64,000 nt of DNA from Chryseobacterium sp. T16E-39. Lineage in GTDB: Bacteria; Bacteroidota; Bacteroidia; Flavobacteriales; Weeksellaceae. The translations under genes and the position numbers were made by a program. The DNA is taken from NCBI RefSeq assembly GCF_002216065.1, contig NZ_CP022282.1, positions 992,001 to 1,056,000 on the forward strand, in the 5' to 3' direction. The notes beneath the pieces were generated by a model. The model was not told the DNA's origin, did no database searches, and saw nothing but the letters and a program-made list of their open reading frames with translations. Below are positions 1-7,453 of the stretch, piece after piece; position 1 is the stretch's first letter; each line of letters starts with the position of its first letter.

Positions 1-563
1 ATCAACAAAACTGGAATCTTAATTTCAGCAGCTCTTTTTGCGGTGTTCAACTGGTAGGCAGGTGCCTGGTCTCCGAAAATACTGATTTCAGCAATAGAGG
101 AGTAGGGACTTTCCAAAATAACCGCCCTGGCTCTTTTTGCAGTTGCCAGATAAGCAGCCATAGATGTCCCCATAGAATAGCCGTAAAGAATAATATCTTC
201 TGGCTGGTATCCTAACTGAAGTGCATGCTCATATACTTTTTCTGCATCATGATACATATTCTGTTCGCCATCAATGGATCCCGTTGATTTTCCAAAACCA
301 CGGTAATCGGTAACTAAAACATTATATCCCCAGTCCAGTATCATCGCATGATGATCAAAAAAATTCTGCATATTTTTCGCGTTTCCCTGAAAATAGACCA
401 AAAGCAACGGGCTTTTTGTAGTTTTATAATGTAGACCGTGCAGGATTACTTCAGGAGTAACATGAATAAAGACTTCTTCTACATTTTCAGGTAATTCAAA
501 TTGATAATCCTGAGACAAAGGAATAGGCTCAAAAATAAGCTCTGTTTGTTTTGTAATATCCAT
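1..563 (-). CDS. Alpha/beta hydrolase, partial (C-terminus off the left edge)
   Basis: The reverse strand read from the ATG at 563 gives MDITKQTELIFEPIPL and stays open to the window edge, 187 codons. A strand-turn with LLLVYFQGNAKN and VLVTDYRGFGKSTG is followed by the nucleophile elbow GYSMG, typical of serine alpha/beta hydrolases of the BEM46/ABHD17 kind. The catalytic Asp and His would lie outside the window. No signal peptide is seen, so it is probably cytoplasmic. It starts 4 nt after the stop of the upstream TetR gene, so the two are almost certainly one transcript. The substrate cannot be inferred. Confidence 0.85.
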   Translation of the reverse strand, partial: MDITKQTELIFEPIPLSQDYQFELPENVEEVFIHVTPEVILHGLHYKTTKSPLLLVYFQGNAKNMQNFFDHHAMILDWGYNVLVTDYRGFGKSTGSIDGEQNMYHDAEKVYEHALQLGYQPEDIILYGYSMGTSMAAYLATAKRARAVILESPYSSIAEISIFGDQAPAYQLNTAKRAAEIKIPVLL

Positions 564-567
564 TGGT

Positions 568-1140
568 TTATTGATTATTAGGTATTTTATTTTGTTTTAA
601 GACCTGTTCCGCATTTTTACGGGCCAGTTGAATAGGCCACTGGTCTTTGAAAATTTTGCTTTCTACACTTGCAGCTTCATACAATAGGTAAATAGTATCA
701 GAAACTTCAATGGCCTGCTCGGTATCAGGAAAGATCTTCAATGTAAGCTGATATAAAAATTCTCTGAATTTTTGTTTGTGCGCTACGGCCATTGTGGTGA
801 TCTGTTCTTCCTGATCTCCAACTTCTGTAAGAATGTTGATCAGCCGACATCCATTAAAATAATTGATCCGTGCATACTTTTCCAGAAAAGAAAAAACAGC
901 AATCAGCTTCTCAGCCGGATCAGTCCAAAGATTTAATTCTTCTTCCAGGCCCTTAAACCATCTCTCACTTGATTCTTTTACATACGCTTGCCCAAGTTCA
1001 CTTTTTGATGGAAAATGATTGTATAGACTTCCTTTGGCCACCTTAGCCTCTTCGATGATCTGATTGATCCCCGTCGACTGATAACCCTGAAAATAGAAAA
1101 GCTGATCAGCCGTTTCCATAATACGATTTTTTGTATCCAT
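568..1140 (-). CDS. TetR/AcrR family transcriptional regulator
   Basis: This is a 190-aa protein starting MDTKNRIMETADQLFYFQGY. The N-terminal helix-turn-helix reads ..STGINQIIEEAKVAKGSLYNHFPSKSEL.., the TetR DNA-binding signature; the rest is a helical ligand-binding and dimerisation domain. The open frame extends 20 codons further, but those codons overlap the promoter (-7 box TACATTTG four bases upstream of this ATG), so the start at 1140 is preferred. It is co-transcribed with the downstream alpha/beta hydrolase, which it may control. An AGAC-AA-GTCT dyad lies just upstream. The effector is unknown. Confidence 0.9.
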   Translation of the reverse strand: MDTKNRIMETADQLFYFQGYQSTGINQIIEEAKVAKGSLYNHFPSKSELGQAYVKESSERWFKGLEEELNLWTDPAEKLIAVFSFLEKYARINYFNGCRLINILTEVGDQEEQITTMAVAHKQKFREFLYQLTLKIFPDTEQAIEVSDTIYLLYEAASVESKIFKDQWPIQLARKNAEQVLKQNKIPNNQ

Positions 1141-1144
1141 GCCA

Positions 1145-1152
1145 CAAATGTA
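1145..1152 (-). promoter_or_regulatory. -7 promoter box TACATTTG, leaderless geometry
   Basis: On the minus strand TACATTTG matches the Bacteroidota -7 consensus TAnnTTTG. Only TGGC separates it from the ATG at 1140, so transcription should begin at or next to the start codon. A TTG lies about 22 nt upstream. Confidence 0.55.
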
Positions 1153-1171
1153 ACAATTTATTTCACAAATT

Positions 1172-1181
1172 AGACAAGTCT
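1172..1181 (-). promoter_or_regulatory. Candidate TetR operator (AGAC-AA-GTCT)
   Basis: A short dyad, AGAC and GTCT separated by two bases, lies about 20 bp upstream of the -7 box of the TetR gene, where it could block RNA polymerase. TetR-family operators of this form are common. Autoregulation is inferred only from position. Confidence 0.35.
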
Positions 1182-1254
1182 GTATATTTTTTTTTAACAA
1201 AGAATATATTTATCCTAAAAAGGCATTATTTAAATGATAATAAACAACCTGATA

Positions 1255-1284
1255 AAACAAAATCATCTCTGTGACAGAGATGAT
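1255..1284 (-). terminator. Rho-independent terminator after the second alpha/beta hydrolase
   Basis: A 10-bp perfect stem, ATCATCTCTG with CAGAGATGAT and a 3-nt loop, is followed on the minus strand by TTTGTTTT. It lies about 50 nt past the hydrolase stop at 1335. Confidence 0.7.
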
Positions 1285-1334
1285 CATTCAAGAGAATAAT
1301 TCTTATATAAATTGGAAGAAGCTTTATAGCACTC

Positions 1335-2219
1335 CTACTTATTCATAAACTTTAAAATTGACTGAACCGTTTCTTCGGGCCTTTCCTCCATTAAAAAATG
1401 ACCAGCCTTATCAATTTCTTCCATATCCAGATTCTTAACATAGGGAGATAAGTTAAGTTTGAGCATTTCATAACTATCACTACCCGCAATCCCCAGAGTA
1501 GGCGCCTCAATAATATCCATTGTTCTAATGTCCTGAATATCCTCGGCAAATGATTGATACCATGCATTAGAAGCCCTTACCGAAGCTCTGTCATGATAGG
1601 CATCTGCGTACACTTTTCTGTCGAAATCACTTATGGAAGACCGATCCTTCAACAACTGATCAAAGATCCAGTCCTGAATCATATAAAACCGTCCTTCAAT
1701 CAATTTTTCAGGCAGTTCCTTAACCTGATTAAAGGCTACCCACCAGGGATATACAGGAAGTCCTACGGGCAGCATGGGAAGTTTATACATATTTTCATCA
1801 GGATGTGGAGTATCCAGAACAATAAGCTTCTCTGTATTTTTCGGAAAGTTCCCGGCAAAACTTATCGCAACAGCAGCTCCAATATCATGCCCTGCAATAC
1901 TTATTTTCTCATACCCAAGCTTCTTCACCAAACTCAATAGATCAGCTGCCATATTTTTCTTTGAATACCCTTCATCTGGCTTATCTGAACTTCCCATTCC
2001 TCTGATATCGACGGCGATCACGCGATACTTCTCAGCCAGAGCCGGCATTATTTTATGAAAGCTCCACCAGGTCTGCGGCCATCCTGGAATAAGCAGAAGG
2101 GGAGCACCTTGCCCGCCGGTGACATAATGTAATTGAATATCTTCCAGTTCTTCGAAACAGCTGTTAAAACCGGGTAATAAATCAACAAGTTGACTGTCCT
2201 TGGATGTTGTTGAATGCAT
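1335..2219 (-). CDS. Alpha/beta hydrolase, epoxide-hydrolase/haloalkane-dehalogenase-like
   Basis: This 294-aa protein has the fold's landmarks in order: LLLIPGWPQTWWSF (oxyanion region), VIAVDIRGMGSSDKP, the nucleophile elbow AGHDIGAAVA with Asp as nucleophile rather than Ser, a cap region, and AGHFLMEERPEE carrying the catalytic His near the C-terminus. An Asp nucleophile with HG/GW-type oxyanion loops points to the epoxide hydrolase/dehalogenase/fluoroacetate-dehalogenase branch. No signal peptide is seen. It starts 30 nt downstream of a TetR gene on the same strand, the likely operon partner and repressor. The substrate is unknown. Confidence 0.85.
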   Translation of the reverse strand: MHSTTSKDSQLVDLLPGFNSCFEELEDIQLHYVTGGQGAPLLLIPGWPQTWWSFHKIMPALAEKYRVIAVDIRGMGSSDKPDEGYSKKNMAADLLSLVKKLGYEKISIAGHDIGAAVAISFAGNFPKNTEKLIVLDTPHPDENMYKLPMLPVGLPVYPWWVAFNQVKELPEKLIEGRFYMIQDWIFDQLLKDRSSISDFDRKVYADAYHDRASVRASNAWYQSFAEDIQDIRTMDIIEAPTLGIAGSDSYEMLKLNLSPYVKNLDMEEIDKAGHFLMEERPEETVQSILKFMNK

Positions 2220-2249
2220 ATTATTCAGGATATATTTAAAATTGATTAC

Positions 2250-2807
2250 TTATTCTTTCAAACCTATGCTTCCCTTAAAAGAATGCCAGGCAAACTTATT
2301 CATGTCATTCTCTGCAATATCTCCATTTCGAAATGCATTGACCGCAATATCTACAATTCCTCCAAAAAGGTTATAGATCCATGCAACACTAAAATCACCG
2401 GTAATCATTTGATTCGCCTGAAGTTCTTCTACAATTCGGAACCACTTTACCTTTACATCATCGTATACTTCTTTATCATTGCTTATTACTTCGGAATAAC
2501 CACTTCTTTCAAAACGTTTTTTTACAAAAGAAAATTCATTTCCAATACTCAATGCTGCATATAGCATATTTTCCATTTGTACCACTGGTAGATGACTGCT
2601 GTTATAAGCGGCCATCATCGTTGCATTACAGGTCGTCATCATTTTGAGCTTACAACGTTCTATAAGATCATTTTTATCTTTGAAATATCTGTGGATGGTA
2701 CGTCGTGTAATACCGATATGATTGGCAATTTCATCTACAGTAGCAGCATCATTACCATTCAAGACATATACTGCCGCTTTGATAATTTTATCTTCTGTAT
2801 TTTTCAT
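2250..2807 (-). CDS. TetR/AcrR family transcriptional regulator
   Basis: This 185-aa protein starts MKNTEDKIIKAAVYVLNGND. The N-terminal helix-turn-helix is ..ATVDEIANHIGITRRTIHRYFKDKNDLIERC, typical of TetR proteins, followed by a helical effector domain. The frame is open for 20 more codons upstream, but a -7 box TATATTTG sits four bases before this ATG and would lie inside that extension. It heads a probable two-gene operon with the alpha/beta hydrolase 30 nt downstream. A 22-bp near-palindrome upstream is a good candidate operator for autoregulation. Confidence 0.9.
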   Translation of the reverse strand: MKNTEDKIIKAAVYVLNGNDAATVDEIANHIGITRRTIHRYFKDKNDLIERCKLKMMTTCNATMMAAYNSSHLPVVQMENMLYAALSIGNEFSFVKKRFERSGYSEVISNDKEVYDDVKVKWFRIVEELQANQMITGDFSVAWIYNLFGGIVDIAVNAFRNGDIAENDMNKFAWHSFKGSIGLKE

Positions 2808-2811
2808 GTCA

Positions 2812-2819
2812 CAAATATA
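2812..2819 (-). promoter_or_regulatory. -7 promoter box TATATTTG, leaderless geometry
   Basis: The minus strand reads TATATTTG, then TGAC, then ATG at 2807. This is a perfect TAnnTTTG box with the same 4-nt spacing as at 1145-1152 and 10240-10247, predicting a leaderless transcript. No convincing -33 element is seen. Confidence 0.55.
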
Positions 2820-2824
2820 AAACA

Positions 2825-2846
2825 AATGTCTCAATAATGTGACATT
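2825..2846 (-). promoter_or_regulatory. Candidate TetR operator, 22-bp near-palindrome
   Basis: Arms AATGTC and GACATT are separated by 10 bases that are themselves partly symmetric; 18 of 22 positions agree with the reverse complement. It lies 6 bp upstream of the -7 box of the TetR gene, overlapping where polymerase would bind. Confidence 0.5.
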
Positions 2847-3222
2847 AATTAAAAATTTAATTGACAAAGACCTCTTTTTCTTTGTTAATCCCCTCGTAAT
2901 CCCTCATACAGCAGCTATTGAAGTCAAACAAATGTTTAGAAAAAAGAGCCTACTATCTGCAATAATTAAGTAAATATTAAAATAAAATAATTCCGTACAA
3001 AAGGTTATCACTAAAAATATCTAATCCGGAATAAAAAACACAAAATACACGTCAGAATGCATTTGGGAAAGGGATTTTTATAAAAATGATATCATTACTA
3101 AATAGCATATATATTAATCGAATATTAAATTATAAGAATATTTAATTATTTTTTTCAAAAAAAATTGATCGTATTGTAATTTTTCCTATCTTAGTGATGT
3201 ATTAATCATAAAAATTTATATC
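2847..3222. other. Gene-free stretch upstream of the small peptide gene
   Basis: This is A+T-rich sequence with no supportable reading frame on either strand. Its right end carries the promoter of the bacteriocin-like gene; its left end borders the TetR operator. Nothing else was recognised. Confidence 0.5.
3151..3202 (+). promoter_or_regulatory. Promoter of the bacteriocin-like peptide gene
   Basis: A TTG (in TTGATCG) is followed after about 19 nt by TATCTTAG, one mismatch from TAnnTTTG. A leader of about 25-30 nt precedes the ATG at 3223. Confidence 0.45.
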
Positions 3223-3492
3223 ATGAAAAATTTCAAAAAATTAGACAGAGAGCAGTTAAAAACTATTTCAGGAGACGGATTTCTTGATCCAATCTTAGGA
3301 TTAGTAGGCGGAGTTTTAGGTGGAGTAGGAACTATTGTTGGTGGTACTGTTGGTGCTATTGGCGGTGCAGTTGGTGGAACTGTAGTTCAAGTGATCAAAA
3401 ACCTAGAAAACGGATTATGCCAAGTGCAGTGTGGAATCAACAATGTGGTTCATATCACTGTAGTTAGCTGTGGAGCTAATACTTGCCACTAA
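3223..3492 (+). CDS. Bacteriocin-like small peptide with double-glycine-type leader
   Basis: This is an 89-aa peptide. Residues 1-19, MKNFKKLDREQLKTISGDG, look like the leader of Chryseobacterium bacteriocin-like peptides, which usually ends GG; here it reads GDG, so the processing site is altered. Residues 20-60 are a glycine-rich hydrophobic stretch with repeated GxxxG spacing, the pattern of a membrane-inserting helix. The tail has four cysteines at 66, 70, 83 and 88 that could form two disulfides. It has its own promoter and a strong terminator, so it is a single-gene unit. No modification enzyme or transporter is adjacent; the nearest relevant gene is the convergent CPBP protease. Antimicrobial activity is inference. 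Confidence 0.7.
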   Translation: MKNFKKLDREQLKTISGDGFLDPILGLVGGVLGGVGTIVGGTVGAIGGAVGGTVVQVIKNLENGLCQVQCGINNVVHITVVSCGANTCH

Positions 3493-3513
3493 GAAAATTA
3501 AAAAAAACTACTA

Positions 3514-3538
3514 CCGCTCTGAAAAGAGCGGTTTTTTT
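3514..3538 (+). terminator. Rho-independent terminator
   Basis: CCGCTCT-GAAA-AGAGCGG forms a 7-bp perfect stem with a GNRA-like tetraloop followed by seven T, 21 nt after the stop of the peptide gene. Confidence 0.85.
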
Positions 3539-3559
3539 ATGGAAAAAAATAATAATTTT

Positions 3560-4354
3560 TTACTTTAAAAACGGGTAGGTAAAGAATATGATATGGATCA
3601 GATTTAAAACAAAGTGACTTATAATATTCAGTGCAATATTCTTTGACCTCTGATAGATCCAACCATACATCACGCCAGCGATCGAAGCATACACCACATA
3701 AAGCAATCCTCCCAGCCAGTGCAAAGCTCCAAAACTTAAAGCAGCAACAAAAACAGCAATGATTCCACTGTTTTTTATGTTCAGTAATGACAAATGTCTC
3801 TGAAAAAATCCCCTAAATAAAACCTCTTCAGCCATCACAACGAACAATAGGTTATTTATAGCCCAAATAATAAAATATTGATGAAACTTAACATCTATTT
3901 TTACAAAATTGAACAGTAAAGTTAATCCCATCAGTAAAAGAATAGCCATGACAACAAGGGAGCCACTTTTCTTCAATGCAGATTTGAAACGATCTCCCTG
4001 AGGTACGACAAATAAAAGCAGAATTAATCCCGCTAGTGTTTTGTCTATATTAAAATACATGGTAAAGGGGACAGCGTCTTTGGAGACCTGTATCTTATCG
4101 AAAATAAGCACATTATTAAATCCAGGCAGCAAATGTTGAAAAATAACAACCGAGAACGCCAGAATAACCAAAGCTAATGTATGATATAAAAACCTGCTGT
4201 ACTTCTCATTTTTTTCCAGCATATCATACAAATACACCAAAGCGGTAAAAGCCAATATAATCAGAAACCCTATAATTGATATAAGATGGCTAATAAGGCA
4301 AACAATTAAAATAGAAAATAATATCAGTAGTTTGACAGATTCTTTTCTTTTCAT
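3560..4354 (-). CDS. CPBP family intramembrane glutamic endopeptidase
   Basis: This 264-aa multi-pass membrane protein carries the three CPBP (Abi/CAAX-protease) motifs: EEVLFRG (E176, E177, R181), FGALHW (H212) and HFVLN (H247, N251). The N-terminal half is a run of about five hydrophobic segments. CPBP proteins include CAAX-processing enzymes and bacteriocin self-immunity or processing proteins. It lies convergent to, and 67 bp from, the bacteriocin-like gene, so an immunity or maturation role is possible but not shown. It is transcribed alone. Confidence 0.85.
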   Translation of the reverse strand: MKRKESVKLLILFSILIVCLISHLISIIGFLIILAFTALVYLYDMLEKNEKYSRFLYHTLALVILAFSVVIFQHLLPGFNNVLIFDKIQVSKDAVPFTMYFNIDKTLAGLILLLFVVPQGDRFKSALKKSGSLVVMAILLLMGLTLLFNFVKIDVKFHQYFIIWAINNLLFVVMAEEVLFRGFFQRHLSLLNIKNSGIIAVFVAALSFGALHWLGGLLYVVYASIAGVMYGWIYQRSKNIALNIISHFVLNLIHIIFFTYPFLK

Positions 4355-4504
4355 AGGATCAGTTTTAATATAACAGCTAAAGAATTATAGCTTTTAAAGA
4401 AGGACAAAAATAATAAAAAAAGCCTGAACAAGTCCTTATATCACTTTAACTAAACATTTACATGATTAGCATTCCGTTTAATTATTTAAGAATCATAATT
4501 AAAC

Positions 4505-4532
4505 ATAAAAAACTCCTGCAATTGCAGGAGTT
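4505..4532 (-). terminator. Rho-independent terminator of the T9SS cargo gene
   Basis: A perfect palindrome AACTCCTGCA/TGCAGGAGTT is followed on the minus strand by a T-run. It begins about 27 nt past the stop at 4559. Confidence 0.8.
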
Positions 4533-4558
4533 GGGAATAAGGATATGATTGGTATCAA

Positions 4559-5338
4559 TTATTTTTTCATCAGTTTCAAGCTTCCGCTTTTACCTGTGCT
4601 GGACTTCCATTGAACGAGATAACTGCCACTTAAATGATTTTGAATATCAATTGGTATTTTGTTTAATCCAGCTTCAACATCTTTGGTATAAATTTTTATT
4701 ATTTTGCCATTGATATCCGTAACGTTCACTGAAAGAGTTTCTCTGCCTTCAGCTGTATAATAAAGTTCGGATTCTCCCATGCTTGGATTTGGGACCAGGG
4801 CGATATCTTTCTGAGGACCTGCCATTTTTGAAACCGGAGGGCGAACACATATATAGCATAAAAATTTGGTAACTCTAATCGTATACTGGTTAGGTGACAC
4901 ACAATAAATATCGACTCCGTATCCATATCTGCCAGGATATGGGTCATATACCACAAGGTTAGGATCTGAAATGGTTGTGTGACTTCCAACTACCGTTGAA
5001 AGTGGATAATATCCACTAAACAATGAAGGATTAGGATACACCAAATCATTAAAAGTCACTCTAACATAGGTAACTTGAGAAGCTGAAGTCAGTGAAGGAA
5101 AAGCGTAATTTTTCGGGGTGAAATTATTAGCCGGAAATGAATTGAACTGGGGACTGGTAACTCCAGTTTTGACTTCAAGTGTAAGGGTGGTATTAGCATA
5201 GGCAATATCACCGGGAGAGTAATCATCATGCCGGGTAAAAGCAACATTATGGGTTTCTACAGGACCAATAATTATTTGTGCAGCCAATTGATTCTGGCAT
5301 ATAAACACAAAGCAAAGTAAAAGGATAATTTTTTTCAT
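4559..5338 (-). CDS. Secreted protein with type A T9SS C-terminal sorting domain
   Basis: This 259-aa protein has a signal peptide, MKKIILLLCFVFICQNQLAAQ. The last 80 or so residues form a Por-secretion sorting domain: ..LVPNPSMGESELYY.., ..VTDINGKII.., ..SGSYLVQWKSSTGKSGSLKLMKK. It is therefore exported by Sec and then by the type IX system to the surface or medium. The middle, about residues 25-175, is beta-rich with no recognised catalytic domain. It is a single gene with its own terminator. Function unknown. Confidence 0.8.
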   Translation of the reverse strand: MKKIILLLCFVFICQNQLAAQIIIGPVETHNVAFTRHDDYSPGDIAYANTTLTLEVKTGVTSPQFNSFPANNFTPKNYAFPSLTSASQVTYVRVTFNDLVYPNPSLFSGYYPLSTVVGSHTTISDPNLVVYDPYPGRYGYGVDIYCVSPNQYTIRVTKFLCYICVRPPVSKMAGPQKDIALVPNPSMGESELYYTAEGRETLSVNVTDINGKIIKIYTKDVEAGLNKIPIDIQNHLSGSYLVQWKSSTGKSGSLKLMKK

Positions 5339-5573
5339 TTTAATAAAATTTAATAGTTAGTTGTTATAGACTGGTGTCTTAATTAATCTACATAGTAAAA
5401 TTGGTATTTGCTATACTTGGAACAAAGAGGAAACGAGCAAAGGCGGAATATTAATTAGTATCTGTTTATATTTGATTAGTAAATGTAAACGACCTAACAG
5501 GTAAAGACTTAATGTTATGAAGACAAGAATTTCTAAAAAATCAGATCTAATCTCAAAATCAATATAAAATATA

Positions 5574-6068
5574 ATGACGAATTCAAATATCAGTATTATC
5601 GGTAAAAGTGAAGGAAAGCTGTTAGCGGTTGCGGGTGGTAATTACAGGATTGTTATTTCCGGTGCACAAACCGGGGGTAATTATGCCGTAATAGAAATGC
5701 TGGTACCTCCGGGAGGAGGTCCGCCGCCACACTCACATCCGGATATTCAGGAAATGTTTCATGTTCTGGAAGGGGAAGTAGAATTTAAAACTGAACTGGG
5801 TAAGCAAATTGTGGGTCAGGATGGCTTCGTTAACATCCCTTTTGGCGACGCAGTCCATTGTTTTAAAAACATTTCAGAAAAAAATGCACGTCTGCTATGT
5901 ACTGTTATTCCAGCAGGATTAGAAGATTTATTTGCAGAGGTCGGCGTTCCCGTATCACCTGGTGAAATTTTACCCGTCCCGGAAATGACCGAAGCGCGTA
6001 AAGAATTCTTAAAGGAATTAAATCAAAAATATGGACAGAAAACATATCCTATTGATTTTCTTGGATAA
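5574..6068 (+). CDS. Cupin domain protein
   Basis: This 164-aa protein has both cupin motifs. Motif 1 is around residues 45-70, PPHSHPDIQEMFHVLEGEVEF, with HxH and a downstream E as metal ligands. Motif 2 is around 85-105, VNIPFGDAVHCFKNIS, with the fourth ligand His. It is a small single-domain beta-barrel, probably cytoplasmic. Enzymatic versus sugar- or ligand-binding roles cannot be told apart. It ends at a shared bidirectional terminator facing the RidA gene. Confidence 0.85.
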   Translation: MTNSNISIIGKSEGKLLAVAGGNYRIVISGAQTGGNYAVIEMLVPPGGGPPPHSHPDIQEMFHVLEGEVEFKTELGKQIVGQDGFVNIPFGDAVHCFKNISEKNARLLCTVIPAGLEDLFAEVGVPVSPGEILPVPEMTEARKEFLKELNQKYGQKTYPIDFLG

Positions 6069-6093
6069 CGCCTAAACAGCTCGGTAAAGAAAT

Positions 6094-6124
6094 AAAGACC
6101 CTGAAAAAAAATTTCCGGGTCTTT
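6094..6124. terminator. Bidirectional terminator between cupin and RidA genes
   Basis: AAAGACCC and GGGTCTTT are separated by an A-rich loop that itself contains GAAA/TTTC. It serves the two convergent genes. Confidence 0.7.
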
Positions 6125-6135
6125 ATATTCACGGT

Positions 6136-6528
6136 TTATTTTACAACAGTAGCTTCAAGTTCTACAGTTAAAGTGGCAAAAAGCCCTTTGACTTCAAGTA
6201 GAGTCGTAGCCTGTTCAATACCATTCGTTTTAAGAAAAGGCACATAGACATCCATACAGGTACTGAAAAAATCATTGACTGATGTTGTATACACATTCAA
6301 TCTGACGATATTTTTAGATTCATATCCTGATTCGGAAATCAGCTTTTCAAGATTTTTGATGGTCTGAATGAGCTGGCTTCTCATATCCTCATTACTTGGT
6401 ACTCCGTTTTCATCTATTGCAACCTGTCCTGAGCAATAAAGAGTTCCTTTAACATCGGTTACTTCTACTGCCTGTGCAGAATTTGTGCTTTTACCCCATA
6501 CCCAGGGATCGAAAGATTGTTTTTGCAT
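6136..6528 (-). CDS. RidA family protein (YjgF/YER057c/UK114), atypical active site
   Basis: This 130-aa protein has the RidA core: GTLYCSGQVAIDENG, QTIKNLEKLISESGY and NIVRLNVYTTSVNDF. RidA normally detoxifies reactive enamine/imine intermediates using a conserved Arg in the segment before VE(V/A)xxL. Here that segment reads QATTLLEVKGL with Thr at the usual Arg position, so it probably belongs to an imine-deaminase-negative Rid subgroup. It lies downstream of a WYL regulator on the same strand (75 bp from that gene's stop) with its own promoter-like region. Confidence 0.8.
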   Translation of the reverse strand: MQKQSFDPWVWGKSTNSAQAVEVTDVKGTLYCSGQVAIDENGVPSNEDMRSQLIQTIKNLEKLISESGYESKNIVRLNVYTTSVNDFFSTCMDVYVPFLKTNGIEQATTLLEVKGLFATLTVELEATVVK

Positions 6529-6573
6529 TTTTGATTTGTTTAATGATTACAATGCAAAGATGAAATGCTGTAA

Positions 6574-6589
6574 TGACAGCCTTATGTCA
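6574..6589 (-). promoter_or_regulatory. Candidate operator upstream of the RidA gene
   Basis: The inverted repeat TGACA-GCCTTA-TGTCA lies about 45 bp upstream of the RidA start, with CATCTTTG (one mismatch from TAnnTTTG) between them. The adjacent WYL regulator is the obvious candidate binder, by position only. Confidence 0.35.
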
Positions 6590-6603
6590 GGGGTCAAAAA
6601 AAA

Positions 6604-7278
6604 TTATGACTGATCGAAAAATTCCTGCAGGGTAAGGGTATGGGGAGTGAATTTTTCATGCAAAAGTATGAGGCTTTCCATTCTGTCTAAGCGAAAATAT
6701 CTGAACTCATTCCGTAATTTACACCACGCAATAAGAAGCCAGTTTTCATAGGTACTCACCAGTGCAAAAGGTTCTATCTCGCTGGTTGATCTTATACCCG
6801 ATTCATTGGTGTACTCAATTTTCACCACGAAATTATTCGTTAGGGCGTATTGAAGCTCAGAAAGATTATTGCTATTCCGATCCTGATTGATGTTTTGGCT
6901 AAAACGCGTCCGAGCAGATAGAAGGTTAACTTTTTCCTTATCACCATATCTCAGAACAGCCTTTATTTTATCCATCGCCTGTATGTAGTCTTTGATAAAT
7001 GAAGAATCTTTATTTTTTAAAACCAGCTGCTCTGCCAGTATCAAGGCATTAACTTCTTTTTCCGAAAACATAATAGGTGGAATCCTGAAACCTTCCATAA
7101 GGGTATAGCCTTTCCCTTCTTCTGTCAGAACAGGAACACCGGAATCCTCCAGGGCTCTTATATCTCTGTACACTGTACGGATACTAACCGAAAATTTTTC
7201 AGAAATCTCCTTTGCCGTCAACAATTTTTTGGTCTGCAATAAAGTCAATATAGCGGTTAGTCTTGAAAGCCTTTTCAT
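6604..7278 (-). CDS. WYL-domain helix-turn-helix transcriptional regulator (YafY type)
   Basis: This 224-aa protein starts MKRLSRLTAILTLLQTKKLL. Residues 5-55 form a DeoR-like winged HTH (..TAKEISEKFSVSIRTVYRDIRALEDSGVPV..). The C-terminal half is a WYL ligand-sensing domain (..EPFALVSTYENWLLIAWCKLRNEFRYFRLDRMESL..). An ATG eight codons upstream (7302) is in frame; the later start is preferred because it matches the family N-terminus and follows GGGAG. It may regulate the RidA gene directly downstream. Confidence 0.85.
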   Translation of the reverse strand: MKRLSRLTAILTLLQTKKLLTAKEISEKFSVSIRTVYRDIRALEDSGVPVLTEEGKGYTLMEGFRIPPIMFSEKEVNALILAEQLVLKNKDSSFIKDYIQAMDKIKAVLRYGDKEKVNLLSARTRFSQNINQDRNSNNLSELQYALTNNFVVKIEYTNESGIRSTSEIEPFALVSTYENWLLIAWCKLRNEFRYFRLDRMESLILLHEKFTPHTLTLQEFFDQS

Positions 7279-7424
7279 ATCATTATCTCCCATAACATTC
7301 AAATGGTATTAGATCCTACCGGCAATAATACTTCTTTTTATTTAATTCATTCTGGGAATCCGTCTTATGATTGTTCTCATAAAAAAAACTGGCTGTAATG
7401 GAATTTCGTAGAAGATTTCCAATG

Positions 7425-7432
7425 TAACTTTG
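7425..7432 (+). promoter_or_regulatory. -7 promoter box TAACTTTG
   Basis: A perfect TAnnTTTG match lies 21 nt upstream of the ATG at 7454, with TTTC about 17 nt further upstream as a weak -33 element. Confidence 0.5.
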
Positions 7433-7453
7433 CAAAAAAATTTCAAATAAGAA

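Noticed and set aside
1554..2058. Plus-strand reading frames inside the second alpha/beta hydrolase
   Set aside because: They are antisense to a clear gene with catalytic motifs; the translations are rich in Phe, Ile and Ser with no family features.
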